Positions 1-12,090 of a DNA stretch of 64,000 nt are shown in pieces. Every line of letters begins with the position of its first letter. Within the stretch, counting starts at the first letter, position 1. This stretch comes from Leptidea sinapis. Its lineage: Eukaryota > Arthropoda > Insecta > Lepidoptera > Pieridae. The stretch lies in the NCBI RefSeq assembly GCF_905404315.1, contig NC_066268.1, positions 13,802,001 to 13,866,000 on the forward strand, given 5' to 3'. The notes below the pieces were generated by a model. The model saw only the letters and a list, made by a program, of their open reading frames with translations, did not search any database and was not told the origin of the DNA. Position numbers and translations under genes: made by a program.

Positions 1-2132
1 AGTATCATTTATCATAGTATACTTCAGGTATTTTAAACATTTTGTTTCAATTGTCGAATGGTAATAAAAGTAAAGTTTTTGTCAAAAGTATTCTAAACTT
101 TATGAAGGTATTGTGATTTAGTTATGATTCAAACTTAGCCTATATTACATTAAGATCATAAAAATATAAACCAAATTGAAAATATCGGAATTTTATAAGG
201 ATTTAAATATGTATCAACATTTTTATTTTTTGTATTTTATCAGAGGGTCCCTGAAACGGATAGTAGATAGTGAAAAGAGGCGTGATATATTTGATTGCAA
301 TAGCAGCCTTTAAGGCTGACTATTTAAAGGAAAGCGATTTTAAGGGACTCCGTATACTCCCTGTCTCAGTACTACACATGACATTTTAAGTACATCTGAT
401 CTGTTTATGGTCAACAATGATTGCAAGATAACTTGCACCAATTGTACTCCAAACTTCAGACAGATTGGCGAACCCTGATGTAGTGCAACCCAGAACACAG
501 TTACTAAAATTGTGCCTGTAATCTACGCATAATTGAAGTAAAAGGAACTTCTTTGTCGTTTACGACACTTATCACTATTTAACTTAATTTAAAATAAATA
601 TAATGTTATATTGATATAAGATTACAATACGAAACGTAACTCTCTATCTCTTAATATCGTCACTAACATAAATCTCCCTCTCAACTTCAATTCGCCTCGC
701 CCGATCTCAATTTTCGTAACGTTCTCGTCACGCAATCACCAGCTTACTCCAGAAGTCAAGCGTTGCGTAAAAAAAGATGTTTTACTTCAAAATCGAAGAG
801 TGATAAATTAATAGGCGTGGTTAAAAATACGAAATAAAGCTATTTGTCAACTCAATACGACTATGTAAACGATATTTAGTCACAACTCAGCAATAATAGC
901 ACTATATTATATTCATTTGCATCTCGTATTTAAATTATATACACAGACCTTTTTTCACAACTATTCTCAAGCACCCTTAAACCTTTTCCTAAATCAAATA
1001 AAATGAAAAAAAATGCAGTAAATTTAGCATTCAATTAAATTTTCTCTCGTTGTTATGGTTGCAAATATTGTTATCTAGCAGAACATAATATAGTACGGAC
1101 AAAGAAGAGAGAAAATTCTAGTTTCCAATATTTATGTCTACAGCCAACGCGAGCGGATATCAGAGCTTGCATTTCAATCAGAAATACTCCTACGTCTTGT
1201 GTAAACTTCATATCAGATATCAAAAGTAATATCTTTTGCAGGCGAGTTGCACTTACCTTATCGTACGGGAACGCAAATATCCAATATCGGTTGAAATAAG
1301 GCGAGTTCTCATTATAACAGAAGCGAAGTCAAATACATGTGAAGTGTAAATTCAAATAATAATCTCATCCTAGTATTTTCTCTGCGGATTGCAAACACAG
1401 ACGTCACTCTAAGTATTTGAACACATAAAGAAGGTACAAACCACTACATCCGCTTCGACCAACCAAAAGTATGGGTAAAAGAGAAAAGATTTCTCCCCAA
1501 TAAAAAAAAATCCCCCACACTCGGGATCCAATAATTTTTAAACGAAAACCCACAACTACACACACCTAAAAGGAAGAGGCAAAACCCATCTGTTTGCAAC
1601 AAATTTATTGCCTCGGAGATGGCGCTAAACTTTATATCGACAACTAACTATGACAAATACTATCTTCGACTCATTTCATCTGCAGTCCCCCTGAAAACAA
1701 GATCTAGAAAGGTTTTGAAATTTCGTGTTTACTAAAATTAAAATTTAACGTTTACGCAAAAATCTAAGGTAAAAACACACTTACAATTACACGCGTTTTA
1801 ATCCTTTAAAAGTGTTTTATTTATATCTCATCCTACTAAGAAGTATCTAGAATTATAATCGACACAAAGCCTTTATTACATCCAAGTCTATTCAACACAG
1901 AATAGTTTGCAGTTAGTTAGTTAGTTAGGTGATTCAAGTACTAAAACAACCACTATCCAATTTAGTAGTACATCACTTTTACATAACATAATATTATATA
2001 ACTCACATTAGGGCCCTAAACCTTCACTTTGATGTGTTCCACAGATGTTCCCTGAATTAGTTTTGAAGCTTTTAATTGAGTTTGAGAACGATTTGGTAAG
2101 TACTGAGAGAGTATTAATAACATATATTATTA
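1..2132. other. AT-rich intergenic, no gene seen
   Basis: No open frame of useful length and no recognised repeat family. A short AGTT tract lies near 1912-1929. Unannotated short exons cannot be excluded without transcript data. Confidence 0.5.
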
Positions 2133-2495
2133 CTAGCTGATCCGACAGACGTAGCACATAATAGATAAAAACTGTTTTTTTATGATTAAGTCAATAATAT
2201 TTCATAACATCAAGAATTATTTCGTAACATATGCTTCCTGTTGCTTTAATGAAATTGTTTCACAGCAGAACTGTCAAATCGTGCGTCACGAAATTCTCTC
2301 ATAGAAAATATGTCCATACAAACAAATATTGAAAATAAAAATAATTATGGGTCCAAAATCGAAATAAAAACTATCTCTCAAGTTGGACCAAACTGCACTC
2401 CATGGAGTAATCCCCATTAAAATCCGTTCATTAGTTTAGGAGTCCATCGCGGACAAACGTGTCACGTAATTTATATATATTAAGATATATTAAGA
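2133..2495 (-). mobile_element. Non-autonomous Helitron
   Basis: Read on the minus strand the element begins TCTTAATATA and ends in CTAG, with A and T at the insertion point, which is the Helitron signature. It contains the string GTCCGCGATGGACTCCTAAA, shared with the copies at 34965 and 36732. The 5' end is ambiguous (2485 or 2495) because the motif is repeated. No Rep/helicase coding is present, so it depends on an autonomous partner elsewhere. Confidence 0.8.
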
Positions 2496-2967
2496 TTGTT
2501 GTTTCATTTGATGTGGTCTTGCTCGAGTGAAGTCATATGAGACTTTATATGACTACTGACTTAAGCAATTAAATAATTTGTCAATAATTGATTGTAATTC
2601 AGCTTTACATATGAAGCGATGGCTGGTTCATGCGTCTTGCCCGTGAACAAGAGCTTCTTGTGGGATAACTGAAAGATCCTGACATAAAGAAACCTGCTGT
2701 TTTTGTTACATTTCTTTAAATAATCGTTGATATGTTTAAAATGTTCGCATAATAACTATATTTATGTTTAACTTCCTATACTTCACACACACTGTAAATA
2801 TTTATTTAAAGTATGTATGTCTGTAGTAATGCAATCACTGTACACAATAAGCCCTTGAGGTTTTTTTATGATTAACTAAGATTTTTATTTTTTTTTGGAA
2901 ACTGTTAATAGCATTGATTGTATTAATAACAGTATTATATATTATATTATATTGATTTAAAAGAGTA
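2496..2967. other. AT-rich gap, nothing recognised
   Basis: No gene or clear repeat seen. Confidence 0.4.
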
Positions 2968-3098
2968 ACAATGAATTTTTACTTTTTCCTTACATTAAAG
3001 CTGTTTTCCGAAGTGGTAATAAATGAAAAAAGTTATAACTTAAGACATTCTTAAGTGTTTTTTTAACAGCATGAATAAATAACTTGATTTCGAAATTC
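2968..3098 (+). repeat. LINE/SINE-like 3' tail fragment
   Basis: Contains TTTTCCGAAGTGGTAATAAATG followed by an ATGAATAAATAA-type end. The same tail is at 37320-37476, and related tails are at 31880 and 46215. Family assignment is uncertain. Only the 3' portion is present. Confidence 0.5.
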
Positions 3099-3573
3099 TT
3101 AAATATCAAATAAGAATCTGATTGAATAGTAAATCGCGTAAATAAAAATTTATACAAATACCAATTAGTATTACTTAGTACATTACTTTGGCCTGGCATA
3201 CTAACCAGGGCCTCCAGGGATAGTAAAAAAAATTGATATTAGAAAAAACCCAGCCCTTAAGCCTTTTAATTATAAGAACATAAGATAATAGTTAACGGAT
3301 AGTTTATAATTCCTCGTGACTATTATTTGCCATCAAAAACATAAATTGTAAAAAAAAACAAGTTTCGCCACTCTAATGCTCTTCTACCGCACAAAGTTGT
3401 GAGATCCATGTTATATCAAGTCGGTCAATTTATTCAGTCCCTACTTATGAGCCCCTCTGTATTTAGTTATTACGTAATAAGCTCACCTGACAACATCTTA
3501 TAGGGACCATATTAAAAATATTTTATATTTAAATAAATAGATTGGCTTGGCCATCGCAAGAAAACACAGAGCA

Positions 3574-3893
3574 TCTTTTTTTTATGGAAATAAGTGACGG
3601 GACGAGCAGGACGTTCAGCTGATGGTAACTGATACGCCCTACCCATTATAATGCAGTGCCGTTTAGGATTCTTGAAAAACCCAAAAATTCTGAGTAGCAC
3701 TACAATAATTGAGCTCGTCACCTTGAGACATAAGATGTTAAGTCTCATTTGCCTAGTAATTTCACTAGCTACAGCGCTTTCAGACCGAAACACAGTTATG
3801 TTTACACATTACTGCTTCACGACAGAAATAGGCGACGATGTGGTACCCATAATCTAGCCGGCTTCCTGTGCAAAGGAGCCTCCCGCTGGTCTT
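3574..3893 (-). repeat. Family A short interspersed repeat
   Basis: Carries the family landmarks GACGAGCAGGACGTTCAGCTG, GAGACATAAGATGTTAAGTC and CTAGCCGGC. It begins with a T-run, so the A-rich end is on the minus strand. Related copies lie near 13600, 25900, 31626, 39690, 46148, 47307 and 48535. The open frames across it on both strands are incidental. Confidence 0.7.
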
Positions 3894-4044
3894 AAAAATT
3901 AAAAATTCAGGCTTGTAGTTTTACAACACAACGAAGTAAGGTCGATAATGATATCGTCAAAAACGGTAGGGGTAGAAAATGGCCTGAACTGCTTCGAGGA
4001 AAATATGGTACGGCCGTGCCGCTTGTTATTGCTCGACTTGGTAA

Positions 4045-4371
4045 TCTTATATATATATTTCTTGTGTGCGTGTGTATGTCACTGAACTAGACCTAGACGG
4101 CTGGACCGATTTTGATGATATTTTTTGTGTGAGTTCAAGGGGATTCGAGAATGGTTTAGTTTCACAATTGAACTACCTCCTAAACGGCTGGACCGATTTT
4201 GATGATTTTTTTGTTTGTTTCAGTGAATTTGAGATTGGTTTAGATTCTCAATTCCGTCCATATAATATAATTCTCCTGCTCATGTGTATGTTAGTGAACT
4301 CCTCCTAACGGCTGGACCGATTTTTCAAATTTAAGGCGTGTGTACAGGACAACGTTTGTTGGGTCCACTAG
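4045..4371 (+). mobile_element. Non-autonomous Helitron with internal repeats
   Basis: Starts TCTTATATATATATTTCTTG and ends GGTCCACTAG, flanked by A (4044) and T (4372). The segment CGGCTGGACCGATTTT occurs three times inside, suggesting internal duplication. No protein is encoded, and the 80-residue frame across it is just the repeat. Confidence 0.85.
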
Positions 4372-4984
4372 TATTCATATATATTTATTATACAATATGT
4401 TTTACAAAAGTTCATGTACAGAAGCACATAGAAATAATGCAGATACACACAACTTAAAAAATATAATTCGATAATTCGTATACTTATATTGTATAAACTT
4501 CGTTGAGAAAAGAGAAAAACATTGCAGGCTTTTCTTTTGTTTTTAAATCCGAGTTTTATACAAAAATCGGAATTGATACAAGCACGTACGAGGCATTTGT
4601 ATGTATTAACGTTTCAGTGAATGATTTAAACATCTGCACAACGGCGGACTCCAAAATATAGTAAATTTTTTGTGACTTTTCGTTGCCGTTCGCGTGTGTT
4701 TAATTCATATTTATTCCGGTCGAGTGCGATAACATAATCCACTTTTAACAGTTGGATTTCAACAATATTCGGCCACATTTAACTGTCGAAAATTGAATAT
4801 ATTAAAAGTGATAAGTTGGAAACACAACCTTTATTTCTTTTACTACAATTTAAATTTATTTCGATTTCCTGTTTAACTGCAAAGGGATTGTGTTAATGCC
4901 GCAATTATGATTGTTATTTTTATGAGATAGCTAAGTAATATAAACAATGATTTCTCATGACGTAATAAATAGTAGTCATAAGAA
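4372..4984. other. AT-rich gap, nothing recognised
   Basis: No gene or repeat that I can support. Confidence 0.4.
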
Positions 4985-5330
4985 AACTAAAAAAACACAA
5001 TTTTTATAGAAAACCGTTAGACAACGGAAGAACTAAAAAATTTAAAATTTATTTTGAAATTTAAAATAAACATCAATTCCTGCCTTATAGACGATTGATG
5101 AATGTTATGTAAATTAACACAAAAGTCTTATTTTGCAAATTGAAGAATGGAATAATTATATTAAATTAATGTACCTATTGTCATCGGTCCTCGATAAAGC
5201 TACGAAGTTTGAACTTAATCTGACCCTTTAAAGTGGGTCAAAATCGCGCCAAAATGAGTCGGTTACAAACAAACGTACATACTGGTGAAGCTAATAAAAA
5301 GCGTGTAAAAAGTATAGGGGCATGGTCAGC
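4985..5330 (+). repeat. Family C interspersed repeat
   Basis: Matches the reverse complement of 53715-54075. Shared landmarks are the Y-rich ATCGAGGACGAATGACAAT-type string, GGTCAAAATCGCGCC and a GCGTGTAAAAA end. It is non-coding and its class is unknown. Confidence 0.6.
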
Positions 5331-5725
5331 TTTGAAGATACTCATGTCATATCATAGAAACTGCTCTAATTAAAGGTTTCCACAGATTGGCTGATTTGGA
5401 AGCAATTTATATGAAAACCGCACTGCGGAGTGACGCACATTGAGGTGATGAGGATTATATATCACTACCACCGCTTCCGTAAAAATGGTACGCTGAGAGA
5501 CAAGAAACTATTTCATTCTTGTTTTTGTGCGCTCTTTAAAAAAGAAACAATTTGTACGACATTGCAAAGTTGGGATTTAACGGCAGGAATCAAGTCAATC
5601 AACGGCCAATCTGAACACTCGATGTGATAATAGTACTATTTTAGATTTGTTTTAAATTTTAATAGAATATCATTTTGATTATGTCAATACTAAGCTAACT
5701 TATAACATATTACAGCATGAACTTA
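5331..5725. other. Gap with a short unsupported frame
   Basis: A 65-codon frame at 5430-5627 has no recognisable domain and no splice or homology support, so I do not call it a gene. Confidence 0.4.
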
Positions 5726-6044
5726 TCTAATATATAAAATTCTCATGTCGCGCTGTTTGTAGTTAAACTCCTTCGAAATGGCTTGATCGATTCCCATGAA
5801 ATTTTGAGTGCATATTGGGTAGGTCTGAGAATCGGACAACATCTATTTTTCATCCCCCTAAGTGTTAAGAGTGGTCCACGCCAATTTTTATTTTTATTTT
5901 TTTGACATTTTTTTTAAATTTGTTTGATTATGAGTCAGCATTAAAAAATACATACAACTTCAAATTTTCACTCATCTACGATCAACAGTTACTTTTGTAT
6001 CGCGATTTTAATATCGGCAATACAACGTTTGCTGGCTCAGCTAG
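5726..6044 (+). mobile_element. Non-autonomous Helitron
   Basis: Begins TCTAATATATAAAATTCTCA and ends GGCTCAGCTAG, flanked by A (5725) and T (6045). It is complete at both ends and has no coding capacity. Confidence 0.85.
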
Positions 6045-6863
6045 TTTACTTATAATAAGTACTTTTTTTTTGTAAAATATCGAACTCTGTTCATTTTATC
6101 ATTAGATACAAAAATAATAAATACTACTTAAATATTGAAACAGTAAATATTAACTTCTTCTCATCTATTGTCTAACAACTTTTTTCAGTATTTAAAACAT
6201 TTTTAATATCCCGAGGCTTATTAGCATGGCACAATATTGTTCTCAGATAAGAAACAATAAATAGCTACAAAATACGAACAATATTTTAAGAAACCATTAT
6301 CTTTAAAGTTTTTATAGAGGCAAAATGAGACGGGGAAATGCAAAATATTTTCTTGCACAATATCAGAACATTACTTGTTAGAATGAAAAATGTTAGTTCT
6401 TATTTCATATTTATTATTTTGGCCAGGATATACTATACAGATACCTTACCGTACTACTTAAATAAGTATTGCTTAAAAGTCCCATTATCATAATTTTCTG
6501 TGCTACAAGATTCAGAATAAATAAAAAAAACTGAATGATTACCTGCATATTACATATATTAAAAAGGAGAAGAAAAATTTGTGTTTTTATATAATAGGTG
6601 TGTATATTTCTGCGTTAAGCCGATAGAAAACATAACCTTTATTTATTTACGGCCGTTTTCAATAACCTATCTATCCTTAGTTTAACTTACTAGTGGTAGA
6701 CAAATCTATCTTTTTACGCTTACTTACATTACAATAACCTATTGACAGATAGCATTGGACTATGACTTATAATATAACTATAATGGACATAACTATGGAA
6801 AGATATGATCTTGTCAATAAACGGTAATGGCAATATATCCATATGTAGAGATACGTCCACATT
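6045..6863. other. AT-rich gap, nothing recognised
   Basis: No gene or clear element. Confidence 0.4.
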
Positions 6864-7132
6864 CGCACGACACGCCACAAGTTAGGATATCATCCCCACC
6901 ATCCGGATGTGTGGCGGTCCTCCACAGTGCGGTTTTCAAGGAGCTTTCTTCCACGTACTACAAAGCTGTGGAATGAACTTCCTTGTGCAGTGTTTCCGGG
7001 ACTATACGACATGGGTACCTTCAAAAAAAGCGTGTATCTTGTGATTCCTCTGGTGTTGCAAGAGAATGTGGGCGGCGGTGATCACTTAACACCAGGTGAC
7101 CCGTACGCTCGTTTGTCCTCCTATTCCATAAA
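6864..7132 (+). mobile_element. 5'-truncated jockey-like LINE
   Basis: Holds the last part of the reverse-transcriptase ORF (motif DVWRSSTVRFSRSFLP) and the family 3' end CGCTCGTTTGTCCTCCTATT followed by CCATAAAAAAAAA. The 5' end is lost. An internal deletion after CTTCAAAAAAAGCG removes the usual TFLKGRQRS segment. This is a typical dead-on-arrival copy of the element at 8452. Confidence 0.85.
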
Positions 7133-7361
7133 AAAAAATACCTACCCATTCAATTTTCAAGAATTTCATTTCAAGAATTGCAGGGCTTACCATTATACAG
7201 TATTAATAATAGTCTGGTCTGAGTCGTAATATAACATGTTATATCTATGTTGTAAGACGGTGCAGAACCTTTCGTGTGGGAGTTGGACAAAGAGTGGCCT
7301 GTTTCTCGTATGTTCTTCTCACTGCTAATTTACAAATTACGATTGGATATAACAGAAATAA

Positions 7362-7814
7362 CGACCGACGATCAGCGCTGATCGTCGGTCGAGCTTAGCT
7401 AATTAAAACATATGAACGCATTTAGTCCAGCGCTATGCTACGCGCGTAGAGCTGGACAGATAAATTAGTCCGTAATCCGTTCAGTGCGTCGCTGATCGAG
7501 CGACTCACCACCATTGACCAATTCGTGTTCTTGCTTTTTCGAATAAACTGTATAACTTTCTCCTCCAATTTGACGCTCTGTAATAATTGGGTAAAAGGTG
7601 GAGAAGATATCATATCTTCTCCACCTTTTATTCCGTCATCGTTTGCGTAAGTAGTACGCACATGTTAAAGAGGTTTAAAATGGATTCATTTCTCATCGCA
7701 ACTACACACGCGCAATCGCTTATTAAGTTAGCTGTCAGCTGAACACTGTATGGTCAGCGCATAATATGGTACGCGCTACGCTCGACCGACGTTAGCACTA
7801 ACCATCGGTCGAGC
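7362..7814. repeat. Palindrome-rich fold-back element
   Basis: The left end (7362-7391) is a perfect 30 bp palindrome and the right end (7780-7814) is a near-perfect 35 bp palindrome sharing GGTCGAGC. A third, central one (7592-7630) has 19 bp arms around one base. The ends are also inverted relative to each other. A 79-codon minus-strand frame (7422-7661) crosses it but has no recognised domain. It is probably a MITE or fold-back of unknown superfamily. Confidence 0.6.
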
Positions 7815-8255
7815 ACTAAATGCAGCCTAAGCCCTACACAAGGCCGGTCTGGGCTCTGTACAATCACGGTACTGTCGTATCTTTACGTTCCGAATATTTT
7901 GTAGGTGTGATCTTGAAAAATCTGACACAGGTCCTGATTAAATAATAACTATGATATACTTTTTTTTTTTGCATAATAGTAATGATGGTAACAGGTGAAC
8001 TATTATGACAAAGAAACTATTTTTTATCTAAATTTCAGAAACTTTTCCTTGTGAGGTTGCTCATTGACTTTTTTTTTTAAATGCTCCGGCATCTTAAAAA
8101 TTATCTCGCCTCTCGATTTCTGTTGGCTATTTATATGCATATACAAAATGAATCGCGGCTGTACGAACCTCCATGAATTTGTATAGCGGCAGTCATTTAG
8201 AGAATAAAATAGTAGAATGGAGAATAAAATCGTAGGATATCGAAAATTTGCGTGC
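7815..8255. other. Gap, nothing recognised
   Basis: A 77-codon minus frame (8024-8257) shows no known domain and is not supported. Confidence 0.4.
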
Positions 8256-8451
8256 AATGCTTGCCCTGTACTTTCCCCGTGGCATAAAAAGAATAGGGGA
8301 GTCCCAGGCCCATGGGTGTCGTAAGAGGCGACTAAGGGCTTTTTAGAAGTGGGAGAGTCGTCAGCACATTCGGGCCAGACTCGTCCGGGTTAATTACCAC
8401 CCTCGCACAGAATACCGGCGTGAAGTAGCGGCCTAGTGCCGAGGACCGGAG
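8256..8451 (+). repeat. Unclassified TE fragment
   Basis: GC-rich relative to its flanks and contains GGGTGTCGTAAGAGGCGACT, which I recognise as a recurrent LINE-associated string in moth and butterfly DNA. It directly precedes the truncated LINE at 8452 and may be an unrelated older element. Confidence 0.4.
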
Positions 8452-10215
8452 GCCATTTCCATTCTGGTCGTTGTCGAAAGCTGCTCTTGGTAACTTCAGC
8501 CAGCCGTCAATGCCGCCGTTGCACATGAGGAATGACACCCTGGCCCATACGGCAAAAGAGAAAGCCGATCTCCTGTGCGCTCTTTTCGCCTCCAACTCGA
8601 CTCTTGACGACAACGGAAAAACACCGCCGACCATCCCGCGGTGTCAGAGCTCTATGCCTGAAGTACAGTTCAGACAGAAAACTGTTAGGCGAGCTCTGTT
8701 TTCGTTGGTCGTCAGGAAGTCGAGCGGGCCAGATGGCATTTCTCCAATCGTGCTTAGAACGTGTGCCCCTGAGTTGACGCCGGTGCTAACGCGTTTATTC
8801 CGGCACTCTTATTCCAAAGGCGTAGTCCCTGACTCATGGAAGTCAGCCCTTGTCCATCCGATCCAAAAAAAAGGAGACAGTTCGGGTCCGGCAAACTACA
8901 GGAGAGCATAATTAGCCGTCAGCTCTTGGTATACGTAGAGGGTCACCAGTTGATCAACGACCGACAATACGGGTTTCGCCATGGTCGGTCGGCAGGTGAT
9001 CTTCTGGTATACCTAACACATAGATGGGCTGCGGCTATTGAAAGCAAGGGGAAAGGCCTGGCAGTTTTCCTGGATATAGCGAAGGCCTTTGATCGTGTAT
9101 GGCACAAGGCGCTCCTCTCTAAACTTCCATCATTTGGGCTTCCCGAGACCTTGTGCAAGTGGACCTCCAGCTTCCTCACTGGGCGCAGCATACAGGTCGT
9201 TGTCGACGGACATTGCTCGAACCCGAAGCCCGTGAATGCTGGAGTGCCCCAAGGCTGATTGCTATCTCCTACGCTGTTTCTTCTGCATATCAATGATATG
9301 TTGGACACCTCCAACATTCATTGCTATGCAGATGACAGCACTGGTGATGCCGTATACACGGGCCATGCACGTCTCTCTCGGGAAATCGTCGACCAGAGCC
9401 GGGAGAAACTTGTGTATTCTATCGAGTCCTCTCTTGAGAAGGTCGCGGAATGGGGTAAATTGAACCTTGTCCAATTTAACCCCCAGAAGACTCAAGTTTG
9501 CGCGTTTACCACTAAAAAAACCCCATTTGTCGCATCACCGCTCTTCGACAACACTTCCCTAAAAGCCTCGCCTACTATCGGAATACTGGGTCTCGAAATC
9601 TCGAGCGATTGCCAATTCCGTGGCCATCTGGAGGGCAAAGCCAAATTGGCTTCAAAGAAACTGGGCGTCATTAATAGAGCACGGCAATACTTCAAGCCGG
9701 CCCACATTCTAGCGCTGTACAAAACGCAGGTCCGGCCACACATGGAGTATTGCTGTCATCTCTGGTCTGGCGCACCCCAGTATCAGCTCGATCCATTTGA
9801 CCGCGTGCAACGCAGAGCAGCTCGAATTGTCAGGGACCCAGTACTCTGTGAACGGCTGGATCACTTGGCATTGCGTACAGACGTCGCTTCATTGTGTGTC
9901 TTCTACCGCATTTATCACGGGGAGTGTTCTGAAGAGCTGTTTTACCTAATTCCTGCCGCCGAATTCCACCTTCGCACGACACGCCACAAGTTAGGATATC
10001 ATCCTCACCATCTGGATGTGTGGCGGTCCTCCACAGTGCGGTTTACAAGGAGCTTTCTTCCACGTACTACAAAGCTGAGGAATGAACTCCCTTGTGCGGT
10101 GTTTCCGGGACGATACGACATTGGTACCTTCAAAAAAAGCGCGTACACCTTCCTTAAAGGCCGGCAACGCTCCTGTGACTCCTCTGGTGTTGCAAGAGAG
10201 TGTGGCCGGCGGTAA
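8452..10215 (+). pseudogene. LINE reverse transcriptase, broken
   Basis: The product would be an RNA-directed DNA polymerase that copies LINE RNA at a nicked target site. Visible motifs in order are SSGPDGISPIVL (finger region), LDIAKAFDRVWHKALL (catalytic Asp of motif A), NAGVPQG...LLSPTLFLLHIN (motif B) and CYADD (paired catalytic Asp of motif C), then the thumb and a C-terminal DVWRSSTVRFTRSFLP segment. Two lesions are clear. A deletion with frameshift at about 8900 removes the residues normally between PANYR and ESIISRQ. A TGA stop at 9256-9258 lies inside motif B. Frames 8471-8911, 8836-9258 and 9259-10215 together give the domain. The clade is jockey/CR1-like by motif, and I cannot fix it more precisely. 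Confidence 0.9.
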
Positions 10216-10270
10216 TCACTTAACAACAGGTGACCCGTACGCTCGTTTGTCCTCCTATTCCATAAAAAAG
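8452..10270 (+). mobile_element. Jockey-like LINE, longest copy
   Basis: This non-LTR retrotransposon is 5'-truncated. It keeps most of the reverse-transcriptase ORF and a 3' end of CTCCTATTCCATAAAAAAG. No endonuclease domain remains, so truncation removed the N-terminal half of ORF2 and ORF1. It is the reference for at least a dozen fragments of the family in this window (6864, 11130, 19479, 22470, 27496, 28359, 43985, 49713, 51400, 53604, 54160, 54395, 58645). Confidence 0.9.
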
Positions 10271-10647
10271 GCCTTATTTTACGAGGGAATCTGGTCATTC
10301 AATCGGCATTTGTTCATAACTTTATAAGTTTTAATTTTTTCGCTTAATTATTATCTCGACAAAGAAAAGGGCGCTGAATACCAATAAGTAGGACATATTC
10401 ATACATATTCTTACTATACTGCAGTTTTAGTCGATCTTTTTTGCTTATAGCATCGCTAGCATCTAATCTGACATACGTAAGCTTCTGTGACTTCCTAACA
10501 CCTTTTTACTAACAAATCGCTTGTCTATTCACCTACCTAACTCCACAACAGATAACAATGACAGTTAAAAATAAATGTAACATAAAACTTTAAATTTTTA
10601 TATTTATTTCTACAATATACACTCAAAATTATGCGTTGGCTCCTGGA
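10271..10647. other. Gap, nothing recognised
   Basis: AT-rich, with no supported feature. Confidence 0.4.
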
Positions 10648-10923
10648 CTATCGATATTTTAATATCAATCCGCGGAATCCCAGCTGAGTAAAACAAATAT
10701 GATCGGATCGCTTCAATAATAGATCAACAACTGGACAATTGAATTTCTCAAACCATTCTAACTGAAGTAAATAAACAGATCTATAATTGGCACGAACACT
10801 CGGAAAAGAATAAAACCTATGTTCATGACTTTTATAATTATTAATATTGTTGGTACATGTAGGCACTGCACACTGAGTCTGCATGTCCGATAAAGTATTA
10901 ACTACTAATAAATAACAGTACAA
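10648..10923 (-). pseudogene. Possible THAP-like zinc-finger remnant
   Basis: This is a 91-codon open frame. From its second Met (MQTQCAVPTC) it resembles the start of a THAP domain: a CxxxxC pair, then RFYSFPS (the usual F-P), a Trp in LEWF, and about 53 residues after the second Cys an ICFTQ string where ICxxH is expected. The final His is replaced by Gln, so zinc binding would be lost. The FP-to-Trp spacing is longer than usual. No downstream transposase or other domain follows. It could be a decayed THAP exon from a P-like element or host gene, or coincidence. The call is tentative. Confidence 0.3.
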
Positions 10924-11129
10924 AGTCGGCAGGCAAAGTAGTGTTTATGCGGGGCCGGGAGGAGCTTAGCTGGTTGGAGTTGCATCTACCACCATCGCTC
11001 GAAAAATAGACGTATATTATGACGAAAAAGAAAGTGGTACGGAGGGCGTGTGAGTGAGTGACGTGCTAACCCTGAGCTCTACCGGGCTCACGTAGGGATC
11101 ACCGGTAAGCACTCTCTGCCCCTACCGCA
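10924..11129. other. Gap, nothing recognised
   Basis: Includes a mildly GC-rich stretch (10930-11090) without a recognisable element. Confidence 0.3.
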
Positions 11130-11288
11130 CCGCACAACTAAACTATGGGAAGAGCTTCCCTGTGTGGTGTTTCGAGGACGATACAACATGGGTACCTTCA
11201 TAAAGGTACCCTGTAGGCGGAGGTGCTCACTTAACACCAGGTGACCCGAACCCTCGATTTGTCCTAAAAATCCTTTTCCATAAAAAAG
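11130..11288 (+). mobile_element. Diverged jockey-like LINE 3' end
   Basis: Matches the family end (CATGGGTACCTTC, CACTTAACACCAGGTGACCC, then TCCTTTTCCATAAAAAAG) with many substitutions and deletions, so it is an older copy. Upstream sequence to about 11085 may belong to it. Confidence 0.65.
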
Positions 11289-12041
11289 CCGCAACTTTGC
11301 ACTTTATCTTTACTTAATAGATTTTGTACTCATTTGGCAGATAAGTTTGATTTACATTGGTATTTATTCCGTGACTACCAGTGGTACCAGAATCAGTATT
11401 CAAATGCACTTGCATATGCACTGAATGAAAAGTGTTATAGATTAAAGATATATCATAAGCAATATCTTACTGGCACTTTCATACGATGAAAATTTAGATT
11501 CCACAATCCAATATTATTTAAAATTTCACAAACTTCGGCCATCAATTCTTGTAATGTATGAATGCAAAACAACAGTATTGAACTTTTATTCGTCAGGCCA
11601 TTTATCAGTCTAATTTATAGCTTATATAGTAGCAATATAGCCTAGTATCGCACGCAATTTTGAGATATTGCGTGTTACTTGTAATGTATGTGGTAGATGG
11701 GCAGATACAGTGCAATAAATTTGTATTATGTAGCAATAAGTTGTGTCGACGAGGTTAGTGCAATAAACAGGCTCTGTGAATAGATGACGTCATAATGTAG
11801 GATATATTCTGTGTATGGCTTAATACAGTTTTACTTTAGAATTGTTGTATGAAATAAAAGATGACAATTAAATACTTCATTATTTCATTAACAACCGATT
11901 TTTTACCGGAGTATAAGTATTTATCTAAGTTTAGTACCATTTATTACCTTGATTATTATTGTTATTGTTGTTATTCCAGAACATCTACAGAACTGACTAA
12001 CTGTATTTAAAAAAAACTTAAAGAGTCTTAGACCATCTTCT
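11289..12041. other. AT-rich gap, nothing recognised
   Basis: No gene or repeat seen. Confidence 0.4.
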
Positions 12042-12090
12042 GTTATGAATTTAAATGCAATGGTGAAGCCATTGCATTTAAATTCATAAC
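12042..12090. repeat. Perfect 22 bp hairpin
   Basis: Arms 12042-12063 and 12069-12090 are exact reverse complements around the five-base loop TGAAG. It may be a small-RNA precursor, a recent palindrome or a MITE relic. The sequence does not decide. Confidence 0.7.

Noticed and set aside
5430..5627. 65-codon plus frame
   Set aside because: No recognisable domain, repeats or splice support.
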